A stretch of DNA of 64,000 nt from assembly GCA_020442065.1 (NCBI GenBank), contig JAGRKZ010000014.1, positions 1 through 64,000 of the forward strand. The letters run 5' to 3'. Below, one piece after another: positions 16,337 to 24,438 of the stretch (positions are counted from its first letter, which is position 1; each line of letters begins with the position of its first letter). The position numbers and the translations under genes are program-made. Source of the stretch: Bauldia sp. Lineage in GTDB: Bacteria > Pseudomonadota > Alphaproteobacteria > Rhizobiales > Kaistiaceae. The notes below the pieces were generated by a model that saw only the letters and a program-made list of their open reading frames with translations, was not told the DNA's origin and searched no databases.

Positions 16337-16356
16337 GGCAGGCACCATTGCCTGCC
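16337..16356 (-). other. Intercistronic hairpin before the binding-protein gene
   Basis: GGCAGGCA-CCAT-TGCCTGCC is a perfect 8-bp stem with a 4-base loop between the permease stop (16378) and the binding-protein ribosome site. With the hairpin at 15131 it brackets the binding-protein message. Confidence 0.5.
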
Positions 16357-16377
16357 GGCCTTTTCAACTTTTGGCGT

Positions 16378-17322
16378 TCAACCGCGGCTCATCGAGACCG
16401 ACAGCCAGATGATCAGTCCCTTCACGATGATCTGGATCGATGGATCGACGCCGATCAGCACGAGGCCGTTGCCGAGGATGCCGATGATCAGGCTGCCGAT
16501 GAGCGTGCCGATCACCGTGCCGCGACCGCCCGACAGCGCGGCGCCGCCGAGGATCACGGCCGTGATCGCGTCGAGCTCGAGACCGGCGCCGACGTCGGGC
16601 CGCGCCGCATGGGCCCGCGCGCTCAGCACAAGACCCGCGAGCCCGGCGAGAAACCCGGCGAGTGTCAGCGATATGACTTTGACCCGAATGACCGGGATGC
16701 CCGAATAGCGCGCCGCGGTCGGATTTCCCCCGGCCGCGTACACGGCTCTGCCGAACCCCGTGAAATGCAGCGCGATGATCCCGCCGAGAATGACCACGAC
16801 CGTCCAGACGATCGGCGTCGGCACGCCGAGGAAATGCCCCTCGCCGAAAATCGCGAAGTAGCTGCGGTTGGTGATAACGACCGGCCGGGTATCGGTGATC
16901 AGCATCACGATCCCCCGCGCGATGCTGAGCGAGCCGAGAGTGATCAGGAACGAGGGGATCCGAAGGCGCGTGGTGAGGATGCCGTTGAGCAGTCCGACCG
17001 CGGCGCCGGTAGCGAGACCGGCCAAGGCACCGATCGCCGCGTACTGCGCGATCTCCTTCATAGCGATCGCCGAAATCACGCCGGCGAGGGCCAGTGTGGA
17101 GCCGACGGAGAGATCGAACTCGCCGGAGACAATGACGAAAGTCATTCCCACAGCGATGATCGACACGAGCGCCGTCTGGCGGCCGATGTTCTCGAGATTG
17201 CCGAGCGTCAAGAACACCGGCGAGGCGATCGAGAAGAAGACGACCAGGGCGACCAGAGCACCGACCAGGAGGCCCTCGGCGCTGAAGGCGCGCGCGCGCA
17301 GCGTGGTGGCGATGCCGTCCAT
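16378..17322 (-). CDS. Ribose-type ABC permease, second of a tandem pair
   Basis: The 314-residue RbsC-family protein carries ISGEFDLSVGS-type (here VSGEFDLSVGSTLALAG), SFLITLGSLSIARG and GGAALSGGRGTVIGTLIGSL motifs and about eight to ten membrane segments. It is closely similar along its whole length to the permease immediately upstream, so the two come from a local duplication. Only three bases separate the genes. The pair probably forms a heterodimeric channel fed by the binding proteins at 15167 and 23036. Confidence 0.92.
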   Translation of the reverse strand: MDGIATTLRARAFSAEGLLVGALVALVVFFSIASPVFLTLGNLENIGRQTALVSIIAVGMTFVIVSGEFDLSVGSTLALAGVISAIAMKEIAQYAAIGALAGLATGAAVGLLNGILTTRLRIPSFLITLGSLSIARGIVMLITDTRPVVITNRSYFAIFGEGHFLGVPTPIVWTVVVILGGIIALHFTGFGRAVYAAGGNPTAARYSGIPVIRVKVISLTLAGFLAGLAGLVLSARAHAARPDVGAGLELDAITAVILGGAALSGGRGTVIGTLIGSLIIGILGNGLVLIGVDPSIQIIVKGLIIWLSVSMSRG

Positions 17323-17325
17323 GGA

Positions 17326-18294
17326 TCATCGTTTCCCGAGGGCGACCGCGAACCAGATTATGAGCCCCTTGACTGCAAGCTGCAGCGAGGGGTCGACGCC
17401 AACCAAGTTGAGGCCATTGTTGAGGATGCCAATCATCAGGCTGCCGATGAGGGCGCCGATGACGGTGCCACGACCGCCCGAGAGCGCCGCGCCGCCAAGG
17501 ATCACCGCCGCGATGACATCGAGTTCGATGCCCGCGCCTGCATCGGGTCGCGCGGCGTGGGAACGCGCCGTCAGGACAAGCGCGGCGAGTCCGGCGAGCG
17601 TTCCGGCAATGACCAGGCAGATCGTCTTGACGCGGCGCGTGTTGATCCCCGTGTAGCGGGCCGCGGTGGCGTTGCCGCCGGTAGCATAGATCTTCCGCCC
17701 GAAGGTCGAGAAGTGGAGGAGGACGATTCCGGCTAGGGCGACGACGATGGTCCACACGATCGGCACCGGAACGCCGAGGACATATCCTTCCCCAAAGATT
17801 CTGTAATAGGATTCGTCGACGATGTTGATCGGCCGCGTTCCCGTGACGAGGAGGGCCAGACCTCGCGCGATGCTAAGCGATCCGAGGGTGATCAGGAACG
17901 AGGGGATCGAGAGGAGGGTCGTGAGAAGCCCGTTGACAAGGCCAACCGCGGCACCGGTGGCAATCGCGACAACCGCCCCGACGATCCACACATCGCCAAG
18001 GCCCTGCATGGCGAGCGCCGCCGCGACGCCGGCCAGCGCCATCACCGATCCAACGGAGAGATCGAACTCGCCCGAGATAATCACCAGCGTCATACCGACG
18101 GCCATGATCGAGACCAGCGCCGTCTGCCGCCCGACATTGGCGAAATTCTCGGTCGTGAGGAATACTGGCGAAGCGATCGCGAAGATGACGATCAGGGCGA
18201 CGAAGGCGACGTAGAGCATACGCCCGGAGAGGAGCGTCGACCTCAGGACATCTGCGGCGCTTCTCGGGGGGCCCGCGGCAACGTCTGATGTCAT
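17326..18294 (-). CDS. Ribose-type ABC permease, first of a tandem pair
   Basis: Starting at ATG 18294, which overlaps the ATPase stop by four bases, this 322-residue protein shares ISGEFDLSVGSVMALAG, SFLITLGSLSIARG and GGAALSGGRGTVIGALIGSL with its neighbour. A longer upstream reading lies inside the ATPase gene and is rejected. About nine hydrophobic segments are visible. It is a sugar-transport channel subunit. Nothing in it shows the substrate. Confidence 0.92.
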   Translation of the reverse strand: MTSDVAAGPPRSAADVLRSTLLSGRMLYVAFVALIVIFAIASPVFLTTENFANVGRQTALVSIMAVGMTLVIISGEFDLSVGSVMALAGVAAALAMQGLGDVWIVGAVVAIATGAAVGLVNGLLTTLLSIPSFLITLGSLSIARGLALLVTGTRPINIVDESYYRIFGEGYVLGVPVPIVWTIVVALAGIVLLHFSTFGRKIYATGGNATAARYTGINTRRVKTICLVIAGTLAGLAALVLTARSHAARPDAGAGIELDVIAAVILGGAALSGGRGTVIGALIGSLMIGILNNGLNLVGVDPSLQLAVKGLIIWFAVALGKR

Positions 18295-19829
18295 CCTTGT
18301 GCCTCCTGGACGAGCTGGTGAAGATGTTCCTCGCTTTCGATCGCGGCGCGCTCGAACTCCGACCTGATCTGGCCGTCGACGACAATGGCGACCCGATCGC
18401 ACAGCATCGCCAGTTCGCCGAGGTCGGAGGACACGACCAGGACAGCCGAGCCCTGGCTGGCGGCTCGCCGGATCAGGTCGTAGATCTGGCCACGCGCACC
18501 CACATCGACGCCGACCGTCGGCTCGTCCAAGAGCAGGATCGCTGGCGTCGGATCGCGCCATTTGCCGAAGACAACCTTCTGCTGGTTACCGCCCGATAGG
18601 CCGCGGACGGGCACGCGGATTCCTGGCGTCTTGATCGAAAGGTCGTCGACCGCGTCGCGAGCCCGCCGGCTGGAGGCGTCCCGATTGAGAATCCCGAAAT
18701 GGGTGAGTTGCTTCAGCCTGGGCATCGCAATGTTGCGTTCGATCGAGTGGTCGAGCACCAGGCCTTGCAGGTGGCGGTCCTCGGGAACGAGCGCGATCCC
18801 GTGCCGGATCGCGTCTATCGAGCTGCCGAGGACCACTGGCTTGCCCCGAAGGCGGTATTCGCCGGAGCCAGCCCGGCGGAGCCCAAACACGGTCTCGAGG
18901 ATTTCGGTGCGGCCGCTGCCGATCATTCCGGCAAGGCCGACCACCTCGCCGGCTCGAAGCGACAGGCTCAGCCCCTTCAGCCGGTCATTGCGGACATCTG
19001 TGAGCTGGACAACCGCCGGACCTGGCTCCCCGGCCACTGGGCGCGGTACTGTTGTCTGCGCCGGCCGGGCCGACGCCGCAGGGCCAAGGATGGCGCTCAC
19101 CAGCGATGCGATGCTGCTGTCCTTGGTTAGGAAGGTCGCCGCGTTTTGCCCGTCGCGGAGCACCGTCACCCGTTGCGCCAGTCGAAAGACCTCGCCGAGG
19201 CGGTGTGTGACATAGATGACCCCTACGCCGCGCCGCGTCACTTCCTCAACGGCCTTGAAGAGGATTGCCTCCTCGCCTCCGGAGAGCGACGAGGTCGGCT
19301 CGTCGAGCACGAGGATGCGGACGTCCCCGAGCAGCGCCTTGGCGATCTCGGTGAGCTGGCGGTAGGCGAATGGGAGGTCGCCGACGATCGCCTTGGGGTC
19401 GAGGTGGAAGCCGTGCTCGTCGAGGAACCGTTTCGCCGACTGATGGATCTCGCCACGCCGCGCGATGCCGAACCGCCGCGGCTCGCGGTTGAGAAACAGA
19501 TTGTCGGCGACCGTCATCGACGGAACCAGGCTGAGTTCCTGGTAGACGACCGATATGCCCGCCGACCGCGCCCCCGATGGCGTGCGATAGTCTACATCGC
19601 GGCCGTCGACCGAAATCGTCCCGCCGTCGCGCGCCAGGACGCCGGCGAGGATCTTGATCAGGGTCGACTTGCCGGCCCCGTTCTGGCCGAGAAGTGCGTG
19701 GACTTCACCCGCCTGGAGCTCGAAGCTCACGTCGCGGAGCGCTCGCACCGCGCCGAAGCTCTTCGATATTCCCCGGAACGACACGATCGGAGGTTCGGGG
19801 GAACCCACGGCTGCGGCGGAAGCGTTCAT
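18291..19829 (-). CDS. RbsA-type sugar ABC transporter ATPase (two ABC domains), operon 2
   Basis: The 512-residue protein has two ABC domains. The first has Walker A GQNGAGKST, an LSG-like VGDLPFAYRQ signature region and Walker B ILVLDEPTSSL. The second has GLAGMIGSGRTE, a proper LSGGNQQK signature and LLLDEPTVGVD. As in RbsA and MglA, the first signature and the second Walker A are degenerate. The start at 19829 follows GGTGGGG. It is downstream of the Gfo/Idh gene and overlaps the first permease. It supplies energy for import of the operon-2 sugar. Confidence 0.92.
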   Translation of the reverse strand: MNASAAAVGSPEPPIVSFRGISKSFGAVRALRDVSFELQAGEVHALLGQNGAGKSTLIKILAGVLARDGGTISVDGRDVDYRTPSGARSAGISVVYQELSLVPSMTVADNLFLNREPRRFGIARRGEIHQSAKRFLDEHGFHLDPKAIVGDLPFAYRQLTEIAKALLGDVRILVLDEPTSSLSGGEEAILFKAVEEVTRRGVGVIYVTHRLGEVFRLAQRVTVLRDGQNAATFLTKDSSIASLVSAILGPAASARPAQTTVPRPVAGEPGPAVVQLTDVRNDRLKGLSLSLRAGEVVGLAGMIGSGRTEILETVFGLRRAGSGEYRLRGKPVVLGSSIDAIRHGIALVPEDRHLQGLVLDHSIERNIAMPRLKQLTHFGILNRDASSRRARDAVDDLSIKTPGIRVPVRGLSGGNQQKVVFGKWRDPTPAILLLDEPTVGVDVGARGQIYDLIRRAASQGSAVLVVSSDLGELAMLCDRVAIVVDGQIRSEFERAAIESEEHLHQLVQEAQG

Positions 19830-19855
19830 CGGCTGGCTACCCCACCTGGCGCGCC

Positions 19856-21025
19856 TCAGTTGCCGACCGCGACCCAGCGCTCGGTCGCTCCCGATTCGAG
19901 GATCGCGTCGGCAATCAGCGAAATGCGGTATCCGTCCTCGAAGTTGGGCGACGGCAGCTCGCCGCCGACGATGGCGCTGAAGAAGTCGAAGCATTCGATA
20001 ATCTTGGTCTCGCCGTAACCGATGCCGAGGCCGGGGATCGGCCAGAGGTTGGCCCCGTACGGATGGCTCGGGCCGGTGTAGACGGTGCGGAAGCCGCGCG
20101 CATCGCCCGCGTCCGACGCGAACATCACCTGCAACTCGTCGAGGCGCTCGTAGTTGAAGGCGATCGACCCCTCGGTGCCGTGTATCTCGAAGGTGAGGAA
20201 GTTGTTGCGTCCGTGGGCATTGCGCGTCGCCTCTATCGAGCCGACCGCACCATTTTGGAACTTGAGGAGGGTGATGAACTCATCGTCGACATCGACCGTG
20301 CCGCGCGGCCCTTCGCCCGACTTGTCGGACGCACCGAGCATATCGAACCCGCCGGACTGGATCGGGCGCGTCGGCACATAGTTCTGGACTATGGCATTGA
20401 CGGCACTGATTTCGCCGACGAGGTAGCGGGCGAAGTCGATGACATGGGTGCCGATGTCACCGAGGGCGCCCGAGCCGGCGACATCCTTCTGGAAGCGCCA
20501 GGAGAGCGGGCCGTTGGGGTCGGCTGACCAGTCCTGCAGGTAGGTTCCCCGGAAGTTCAGGATTCTGCCGATCCGGCCCTCGTCGATGTACTTCTTCGCG
20601 AGAGCGACCGCCGGCGTCCGGCGGTAGTTGAAGGCGACCATGTGGATCGCGCCGGATGTGCGCGCCGCGTCGAGCATGGTCTTGGCCTCGACACCATTCC
20701 GCGCCAGCGGCTTCTCGCAGATCACGTGCTTGCCGGCCTTCAGGGCGGCGATCGCGATCTCGGCGTGACGATCGTTCGGCGTGACGATGTCGACGACGTC
20801 TATGTCGTTTCGCGCGACAACGGTGCGATAGTCGGTCGCCGACTCCTCGAAACCGTAGCGCGCCGCACCGTCCGCCGCCAGCTCGGGCGTGACGTCGACC
20901 AGCACCTTCCGGCAGGCGAGCGCGGGCGCCGGCCAGAAGAACATCGGCATCGCCGCATAAGCCATCGAATGGGCCTTGCCCATGAAGCCGCCGCCGATCA
21001 TTGCTACGTTGAGTTGTCGGGTCAT
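19856..21025 (-). CDS. Gfo/Idh/MocA family NAD(P)-dependent sugar dehydrogenase
   Basis: The 389-residue protein has the Rossmann motif GGGFMG (residues 11-16), the EKP motif (Glu104-Lys105-Pro106) and a GDIGTHVIDFARYL segment, where Asp and His are the usual catalytic residues. Family members oxidise sugars, inositols or glycosides, often at C3 or C1. It lies between the IolE-like isomerase and the ABC ATPase in operon 2. A glycoside or inositol oxidase role is likely. The exact position oxidised is not visible. Confidence 0.9.
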   Translation of the reverse strand: MTRQLNVAMIGGGFMGKAHSMAYAAMPMFFWPAPALACRKVLVDVTPELAADGAARYGFEESATDYRTVVARNDIDVVDIVTPNDRHAEIAIAALKAGKHVICEKPLARNGVEAKTMLDAARTSGAIHMVAFNYRRTPAVALAKKYIDEGRIGRILNFRGTYLQDWSADPNGPLSWRFQKDVAGSGALGDIGTHVIDFARYLVGEISAVNAIVQNYVPTRPIQSGGFDMLGASDKSGEGPRGTVDVDDEFITLLKFQNGAVGSIEATRNAHGRNNFLTFEIHGTEGSIAFNYERLDELQVMFASDAGDARGFRTVYTGPSHPYGANLWPIPGLGIGYGETKIIECFDFFSAIVGGELPSPNFEDGYRISLIADAILESGATERWVAVGN

Positions 21026-21106
21026 GACGTGCTCATCCGTCGTGTTGAACTGAAGAAAAGGCGGCGACCGGCAGGGAGAAACCGGACGCCAGGGAGAGGA
21101 CGCGCC

Positions 21107-21934
21107 TCACCGTGAGCCGCCGAAGCTGCGCAGGAAGGCCAGGCTCTGGCGCGCCGCCCCCTTGGGGTCGGGCCAGCTATCGAGCTCTGTGGTCACCCAG
21201 CCGTCATAGCCGAGCGCCTGAAGCGTGCGGACGATCGCGCCCATGTCGAGCGTCCCCTGGTCGAGCGGCGTGAAGGCGAAAGGCTCCTTCTGCCAGCCTT
21301 TGAGGTGGACGTAGGAGATCCGGTCCTTATGCTCCTGAAGAAGCGTCGGGATATCGCCTCCCGCGGCGGCCAGGTGGGCGGTGTCGGGGCAGAAGTCGAT
21401 CGACGTCTCAGCGAAGACCTCGCGGACCTCGGCAGGACCCTCGACGATTGTCGTGAGGTGAGGATGGTAGTGGGCGGTGAGCCCTTTCGGCCTCGCGATC
21501 GCTACGACCTTCTCAAGCGCCGCACCCAGGCGCTTGATGTCATCGGGCTTCCGACCGGCGGCGCGCTTTGCGCCGCCGCCGACGACGAGATGCTCGGCGC
21601 CCAGCGCCGCCGCCGCGGCCGCCGCGCGCTCGATCCGGGCGAGTTCCTCGGCCAGCACGTCATCGAAGATGAAGTTGCCGCCGGAATAGACGGCGACCAG
21701 CCTGACGCCGGCAGCGCCAAGGACTGCAGCAAAATCCTTGATCCGGCCCTCATAGTCGAGGAGATTTCCGTCGAAGAGCTCGGTGCCGGTGTAGCCGGCC
21801 TCGCCAATCTCCCCGACAGCGCGCTCCATGTCGCCGAAGGTGCGATAGGTGAGCTGCGTTATTGATGTGACGCCAACCGCGTTTCCGCCAAGCGCGCCCC
21901 AGCAATTTGCGTGATAGGCCAGTTTCCACGACAT
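21107..21934 (-). CDS. Sugar isomerase/epimerase, IolE-like TIM barrel
   Basis: The 275-residue protein starts at ATG 21934 behind GGAGAG. It has the xylose-isomerase-like (AP endonuclease 2) fold: TGTELFDGN near residue 50, HYHPHLTTI near 155, FCPDTAHLAAAGGD near 183 and VTTELDSWPDP near 250. These carry the Glu, His and Asp metal ligands. Relatives dehydrate inosose (IolE), epimerise keto sugars, or act on 3-keto-glycosides. Its partner Gfo/Idh enzyme follows 81 bases downstream. The two would work in sequence on an oxidised sugar. Confidence 0.85.
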   Translation of the reverse strand: MSWKLAYHANCWGALGGNAVGVTSITQLTYRTFGDMERAVGEIGEAGYTGTELFDGNLLDYEGRIKDFAAVLGAAGVRLVAVYSGGNFIFDDVLAEELARIERAAAAAAALGAEHLVVGGGAKRAAGRKPDDIKRLGAALEKVVAIARPKGLTAHYHPHLTTIVEGPAEVREVFAETSIDFCPDTAHLAAAGGDIPTLLQEHKDRISYVHLKGWQKEPFAFTPLDQGTLDMGAIVRTLQALGYDGWVTTELDSWPDPKGAARQSLAFLRSFGGSR

Positions 21935-22056
21935 TCTCTTCTCTCCGCGTGCCCCTTGGCAAAGGCCGGCACGAGCCGATCCCCGATCGGCCCGGCGTAC
22001 CGGCCGATCTCACCGCGAAGCGACGGCTTCGCGCACAAATGGATGTCTGGTGCGCC

Positions 22057-22088
22057 GGGCGGGACCGGCTTCTACAGCGTTCCCGCCC
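22057..22088 (-). other. Intergenic hairpin downstream of the hydrolase gene
   Basis: GGGCGGGA and TCCCGCCC form an 8-bp stem with a 16-base loop, 18 bases after the hydrolase stop. A smaller hairpin (GCGAAG/CTTCGC) lies at 22015-22032. No U-run follows, so complete termination is doubtful. They may tune readthrough into the isomerase gene. Confidence 0.35.
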
Positions 22089-22106
22089 GTCACGGGTTAC
22101 CGAGGA

Positions 22107-22991
22107 TCAGTTCTTGAAGAACTTGATGTACTCGGCCGCGAGCTGCTCAGGGCATTCCTCCGCGAGCTGATGGCCGCGCGGCAGGATCACGCCCCGCACG
22201 TTCTTCGCCACTTCCCGCATCTGGCGCTCGTTGTCTTCAGCAATGAAATACTTGCTGCCGACCGCGAGCACCGGCATCTTCAGTTTCTTCTTTGCCGATT
22301 CCCGGTTCTGACGGCCGCTTTCGAGCGTGGCGCGGTAGATGTTGAAGCAGCAGCGAAGCCCGCCCGGCGACGAATAGCAGCGGATGTATTCGTTGAGATT
22401 GTCCTCGCTGATCGCCGTCGGATCGTGGCACTCGTGCTTGATGAAGTAGGTGAAATACTCTCGTTCCTTGCCGGTGATCAGAAGTTCTGGAAAGTCCGGC
22501 ACGTTGTAGAAATTGATGTGCCAGAGCCAGACATAGGTGCTCACGTTCTTCTCGGTGAGGAACGAGTAGTCCTCAAGGCCGTAGCCCGGGAGGATCATCT
22601 CCTGGTAGACGAGCCGCTTGACGCGGTCGGGATGGTTGGCAGCGAGCTGATACGCCGTCGACGCCCCCCAGTCCTCCCCGGCGAGGTTGAAGGTTTTGTA
22701 CCCGAGATGGGTGGCGAGCTCCGCGATGTCCTCGCCCATGTTCTTCATGTCATAGCCGACGACGGGGTGCTCGGAGTCGCCCAGCCCGCGAAGGTCTGGC
22801 GCGATGACGCGAAAATGCGGCGTCAGCAGAGGGATCACGTGCCGCCAATGATAATGGGTCTTCGGGACGCCGTGGAGGAGGAAGAGCGGCTCCCCCTCCC
22901 CGGCGGTCACATAGTGCAGTCGGACGCCATTGACCTTGGCTCGTCCGTGCTCCACCGGCTGGCCGGTGTGATCCACGATCGGTGCGGGCAT
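22107..22991 (-). CDS. Alpha/beta hydrolase of the epoxide hydrolase/haloalkane dehalogenase type
   Basis: Start 22991 has GGGAGGA seven bases upstream and gives 294 residues. The oxyanion motif His40-Gly-Val-Pro43 and the nucleophile elbow GED(107)WGAS show an Asp nucleophile rather than Ser. His274 in PRGHQLAEECPEQ completes the triad. Epoxide hydrolases and fluoroacetate or haloacetate dehalogenases share this layout. It follows the binding protein at 23036 and precedes the isomerase gene, which is odd company for this class and suggests an aglycone or ester-like part of the substrate. Confidence 0.85.
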   Translation of the reverse strand: MPAPIVDHTGQPVEHGRAKVNGVRLHYVTAGEGEPLFLLHGVPKTHYHWRHVIPLLTPHFRVIAPDLRGLGDSEHPVVGYDMKNMGEDIAELATHLGYKTFNLAGEDWGASTAYQLAANHPDRVKRLVYQEMILPGYGLEDYSFLTEKNVSTYVWLWHINFYNVPDFPELLITGKEREYFTYFIKHECHDPTAISEDNLNEYIRCYSSPGGLRCCFNIYRATLESGRQNRESAKKKLKMPVLAVGSKYFIAEDNERQMREVAKNVRGVILPRGHQLAEECPEQLAAEYIKFFKN

Positions 22992-23035
22992 GTTCCTGTC
23001 CTCCCTTTGGGCTTTTTTGTTGAGGGGCTGCGGCG

Positions 23036-24169
23036 CTACTTGCCGGCGCAGACCGGATTGCTGTCGCAGGCCTCCTTGAGGTCGTCCGGCACCGGCAGGT
23101 GGAAGACGGTGTCCCATGCCTGAAGGACGTTATTCTGGATCACGGGCACGGCGGCGTAGGCGAGGAAGGGGGGCAGCTCCTTGCCGAGCAGGCTGCCCAT
23201 TGCCGCATTGGCCTCGGTGATGCCCTGGTCGTACGGTACCTGCGAGGCCAGCCCCTTGATCATGCCGCCCTTGGCGAGTTCGATCGCGACGTCACCCTCG
23301 AGATTGATGGTGACGCTCGGGATGTCCTTGCCCTGGGCGCGGGCGGCCGAGGCCGCGTCGAGGCCCGGACCGGACCACTCAGTGAACAGACCGGCAATGT
23401 TGGGATTTGCGGTGAGAAAGCTTTCCGCCACCTTGCCAGCGTCGCTCGGGTTGAGGAATGGGGCTTCCTTGATCACGACATCCGGACGGTTCTTGGCCAT
23501 CCAGTCCTTGAAGCCCTTGGTACGCTCGTTGGTGACGTAGAAGGAGATGCCGAACCAGACGACACCGACCTCGGCATTCTCCGGAAGGTAGGGTGAGAGG
23601 ATCGCCGCCGACACCGCGCCGAGCCCCTGGCTGTCCGAGGAAACCACAGTCACGTAGTCCGTCCCGTGCTTCAGCCCCGCGGGGACGTTGTCCATCATCA
23701 CCAGCTTGATGCCGGCTTCCTGGATCTTCTTGTACGTCGCGGCGGTCGCGACATCGTCCACCGGGATCGAAATGATCGCGTCGGGCTTCAAAAGGATCAT
23801 GTCGCCGATCTGGGCGATCTGCTTTTCGACGGTGAAGTCGGGGTTGGTAACGCTGACGACCTGACCGCCGCAGCGCGCCAATCCATCGGTGATGCCGCGA
23901 ACCTGCTCCGTCGACCACTCGATGTTCATCGTCTGCATGACGATGCCGACCTTGAATCCCTTCTCCTTGGCGGCGGCGCACTCCTCATCCGTCAGCCACG
24001 CGAGCTTAGGGTCCGATGCGGTATCGCCGGCCTGGCTGGGACCGACGATGCCCTTGGGCACCAGGGTGGCAGCGTCGACCTTTGCCATCGGATCGTCCGC
24101 AAGCGCAGCCGTGAGGCCGACAAGGCACATCACGGCGGCTGACACCGAACTCAGAAAATGGGACTTCAT
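23036..24169 (-). CDS. Periplasmic sugar-binding protein, first of operon 2
   Basis: The 377-residue protein has a clear leader (SSVSAAVMCLVGLTAALA, cleavage near residue 24) and a Peripla_BP_4 fold opening with FKVGIVMQTMNIEWST. It is paralogous to the proteins at 15167 and 26028. Start 24169 follows GGAGGAAA. It is first in the presumed 10-kb operon that ends with the GH50-like gene, so one transporter may use two binding proteins. Two C-terminal cysteines (EACDSNPVCAGK) match a similar pair in the other paralogue. A promoter with an AT-rich operator lies just upstream. Confidence 0.92.
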   Translation of the reverse strand: MKSHFLSSVSAAVMCLVGLTAALADDPMAKVDAATLVPKGIVGPSQAGDTASDPKLAWLTDEECAAAKEKGFKVGIVMQTMNIEWSTEQVRGITDGLARCGGQVVSVTNPDFTVEKQIAQIGDMILLKPDAIISIPVDDVATAATYKKIQEAGIKLVMMDNVPAGLKHGTDYVTVVSSDSQGLGAVSAAILSPYLPENAEVGVVWFGISFYVTNERTKGFKDWMAKNRPDVVIKEAPFLNPSDAGKVAESFLTANPNIAGLFTEWSGPGLDAASAARAQGKDIPSVTINLEGDVAIELAKGGMIKGLASQVPYDQGITEANAAMGSLLGKELPPFLAYAAVPVIQNNVLQAWDTVFHLPVPDDLKEACDSNPVCAGK

Positions 24170-24192
24170 CGCAGTTTCCTCCGGTTTTTGTC

Positions 24193-24205
24193 TATTTCAC
24201 AAATA
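24193..24205. promoter_or_regulatory. Putative ROK operator
   Basis: TATTTCACAAATA has perfect 5-base inverted arms with a 3-base spacer, like the AT-rich boxes bound by ROK regulators such as NagC and Mlc. It overlaps the -10 of the proposed promoter of the binding-protein gene, and the ROK gene is divergent from it. Confidence 0.45.
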
Positions 24206-24232
24206 CTAATTCTGATAATATACAAAAGTCAA
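24203..24232 (-). promoter_or_regulatory. Putative sigma-70 promoter of operon 2
   Basis: On the minus strand TTGACT (24232-24227) and TAGTAT (24208-24203) are separated by 18 bases, 34 bases upstream of the binding-protein start. The surrounding 24180-24290 segment is far more AT-rich than the window as a whole. Confidence 0.55.
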
Positions 24233-24438
24233 TGGAAAATCACCATAATCGCAGATCGAGAGAAAAAATCGCGATTAATCAGTGTGTTGACCGCAACATG
24301 TCTTGCGATTTCGGGTGACGCGAGAGATTCTCGGCAGAAGGCCGCGGCCGTCATCCCCTTGTCGGCATGGGGACGCGTCCTTTAATCAGGGCAGGAGACT
24401 GCGTCGTCGCCCTTGTCTGAGAGGTGGGTCACCCAGCA

